A stretch of 14,417 nt of DNA, taken from assembly GCA_026785765.1 (NCBI GenBank), contig JAJAZK010000534.1:1-14417 (forward strand). The letters are read 5' to 3'. This DNA is from Rhodoferax sp. GTDB taxonomy: Bacteria > Pseudomonadota > Gammaproteobacteria > Burkholderiales > Burkholderiaceae_C. Below, piece after piece: positions 13,890-14,417 of this stretch. Position numbers and translations under genes: made by a program. The notes under the pieces are model-generated. The model had not been told where the DNA came from. It saw only the letters and a list, made by a program, of their open reading frames with translations, and made no database searches. Each line of letters starts with the position of its first letter. The first letter of the stretch is position 1.

Positions 13890-13917
13890 AAAAAACCGCC
13901 ACACAGGCGGTTTTTTT
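13890..13917. terminator. Rho-independent terminator after rplM-rpsI
   Basis: CCGCC (13896-13900) and GGCGG (13906-13910) flank a 5-nt loop, with A6 on the left and T8 on the right, so it works in either direction; on the minus strand it ends in T6 and lies 10 nt after the rpsI stop. It separates the ribosomal operon from the DUF6776-like/bactofilin/erpA genes, which therefore need a promoter in about 13825-13890. Confidence 0.9.
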
Positions 13918-13927
13918 TGTGCTCCCG

Positions 13928-14320
13928 TTAACGCTTCGAGAACTGTTTGCGGCGGCGCGCGGAGTGCAGACCGACTTTCTTGCGCTCCACTTCGCGCGCG
14001 TCACGCGTCACAAAGCCGGCCTTGGACAATTCAGGCTTGAGCGTCGCGTCGTAATCGATCAGGGCGCGCGTGATGCCATGCCGGGTTGCGCCGGCCTGGC
14101 CGGACTCGCCACCACCAGCCACATTGACCATGATGTCGAAGGTCTGGACATGGTTGGTCAAAAACAGGGGTTGCTTGACGATCATGATCGAGGTTTCGCG
14201 GCCAAAGAACGCCTGAATGTCCTTGCCGTTGATCACGATCTTGCCGGTGCCCTTTTTCAGAAACACCCGCGCGACGCTGGATTTGCGTCGACCGGTGCCA
14301 TTGTTCCAATCTCCAATCAT
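13928..14320 (-). CDS. rpsI: Small-subunit ribosomal protein S9
   Basis: Component of the 30S head whose C-terminal tail reaches the P-site tRNA. 130 residues, the same length as in Escherichia coli. Seen: GTGRRKSSVARVFLKKGTG near the N-terminus, the conserved NVAGGGESGQAGATRHGITRAL core, and the basic tail ending SARRRKQFSKR. ATG overlaps the rplM stop as ATGA, and AAGGGG lies about 7 nt upstream, so translation is coupled to rplM. In known proteobacterial systems the rplM-rpsI mRNA is controlled through a leader before rplM, which is outside this window. Confidence 0.99.
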   Translation of the reverse strand: MIGDWNNGTGRRKSSVARVFLKKGTGKIVINGKDIQAFFGRETSIMIVKQPLFLTNHVQTFDIMVNVAGGGESGQAGATRHGITRALIDYDATLKPELSKAGFVTRDAREVERKKVGLHSARRRKQFSKR

Positions 14321-14417
14321 TTCGAAGCCCCTTGAATTTCCAACACTTTGGGTTGCTGGGCAGTGTGCGGGTGCTCTGCACCACCGTACACCTTGAGCTT
14401 CTTGATCATCGCGTAGC
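14317..14417 (-). CDS. rplM: Large-subunit ribosomal protein L13 (C-terminal end only)
   Basis: Only the last 32 codons or so are inside the window. The visible end reads YAMIKKLKVYGGAEHPHTAQ and finishes QGASK, matching the L13 C-terminus (the KLKVYxGxxHPHxAQ pattern). L13 is an early-assembly 50S protein and is nearly always encoded directly before rpsI. The stop overlaps the rpsI ATG. The gene continues past the right edge. Confidence 0.97.
   Translation of the reverse strand, partial: YAMIKKLKVYGGAEHPHTAQQPKVLEIQGASK

Noticed and set aside
1..14417. CRISPR array, prophage or insertion sequence, defence system
   Set aside because: No regularly spaced repeats, no integrase or transposase motifs and no recognised defence proteins in any frame.

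Overview
The window is a high-GC (roughly 60-65 %), gene-dense stretch of chromosome that reads as a betaproteobacterium of the order Burkholderiales, probably close to Comamonadaceae. That assignment rests on protein sequence style (RuvB, PhoH, TyrS, S9/L13) and on familiar local gene order (rplM-rpsI, erpA, bactofilin, an M23 peptidase divergent from tyrS, dtd near tyrS and ruvB). I see no insertion sequence, phage gene, CRISPR array, tRNA or rRNA.

Layout, left to right. (1) 1-4137, minus strand: a tightly packed run read from right to left as ruvB, a periplasmic membrane-fusion protein, an FtsX/MacB-like permease and a LolD-like ABC ATPase cut by the left edge. ruvB and the fusion-protein gene overlap by 4 nt, so the exporter looks translationally coupled to a DNA-repair gene. 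(2) 4324-5496, plus strand: a secreted alpha-carbonic anhydrase with a long Ala-rich N-terminal extension, lying antisense between ruvB and ruvA, which are normally adjacent. (3) 5526-6101, minus: ruvA. (4) 6164-7614, plus: phoH-ybeY, divergent from ruvA and coupled by a 1-nt overlap. (5) 7703-9081, minus: a CDF cation transporter followed by dtd, which overlaps it by 4 nt and appears to start at a CTG codon. (6) 9082-9431: a 350-nt gap holding a possible 56-codon small ORF and a perfect 10-bp inverted repeat. (7) 9432-10676, minus: tyrS. (8) 10744-12189, plus: an inner-membrane-anchored M23/LytM endopeptidase divergent from tyrS, ending at a strong bidirectional terminator. (9) 12273-14417, minus: rplM (partial), rpsI, a terminator, a DUF6776-like coiled-coil membrane protein, a bactofilin and erpA.

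Functionally, most of the window is housekeeping: Holliday-junction branch migration (ruvA, ruvB), ribosome and rRNA maturation (ybeY, phoH, rpsI, rplM), translation quality control (tyrS, dtd), and Fe-S insertion (erpA). The accessory or less understood parts are the tripartite exporter behind ruvB, the carbonic anhydrase splitting ruvA/ruvB, the CDF transporter, and the bactofilin + membrane coiled-coil protein + M23 peptidase neighbourhood, which resembles known cell-shape modules. I did not find a clearly new defence or mobile system; the most checkable oddities are the CTG start of dtd, the ruvB-exporter coupling and the bactofilin/DUF6776/M23 neighbourhood.
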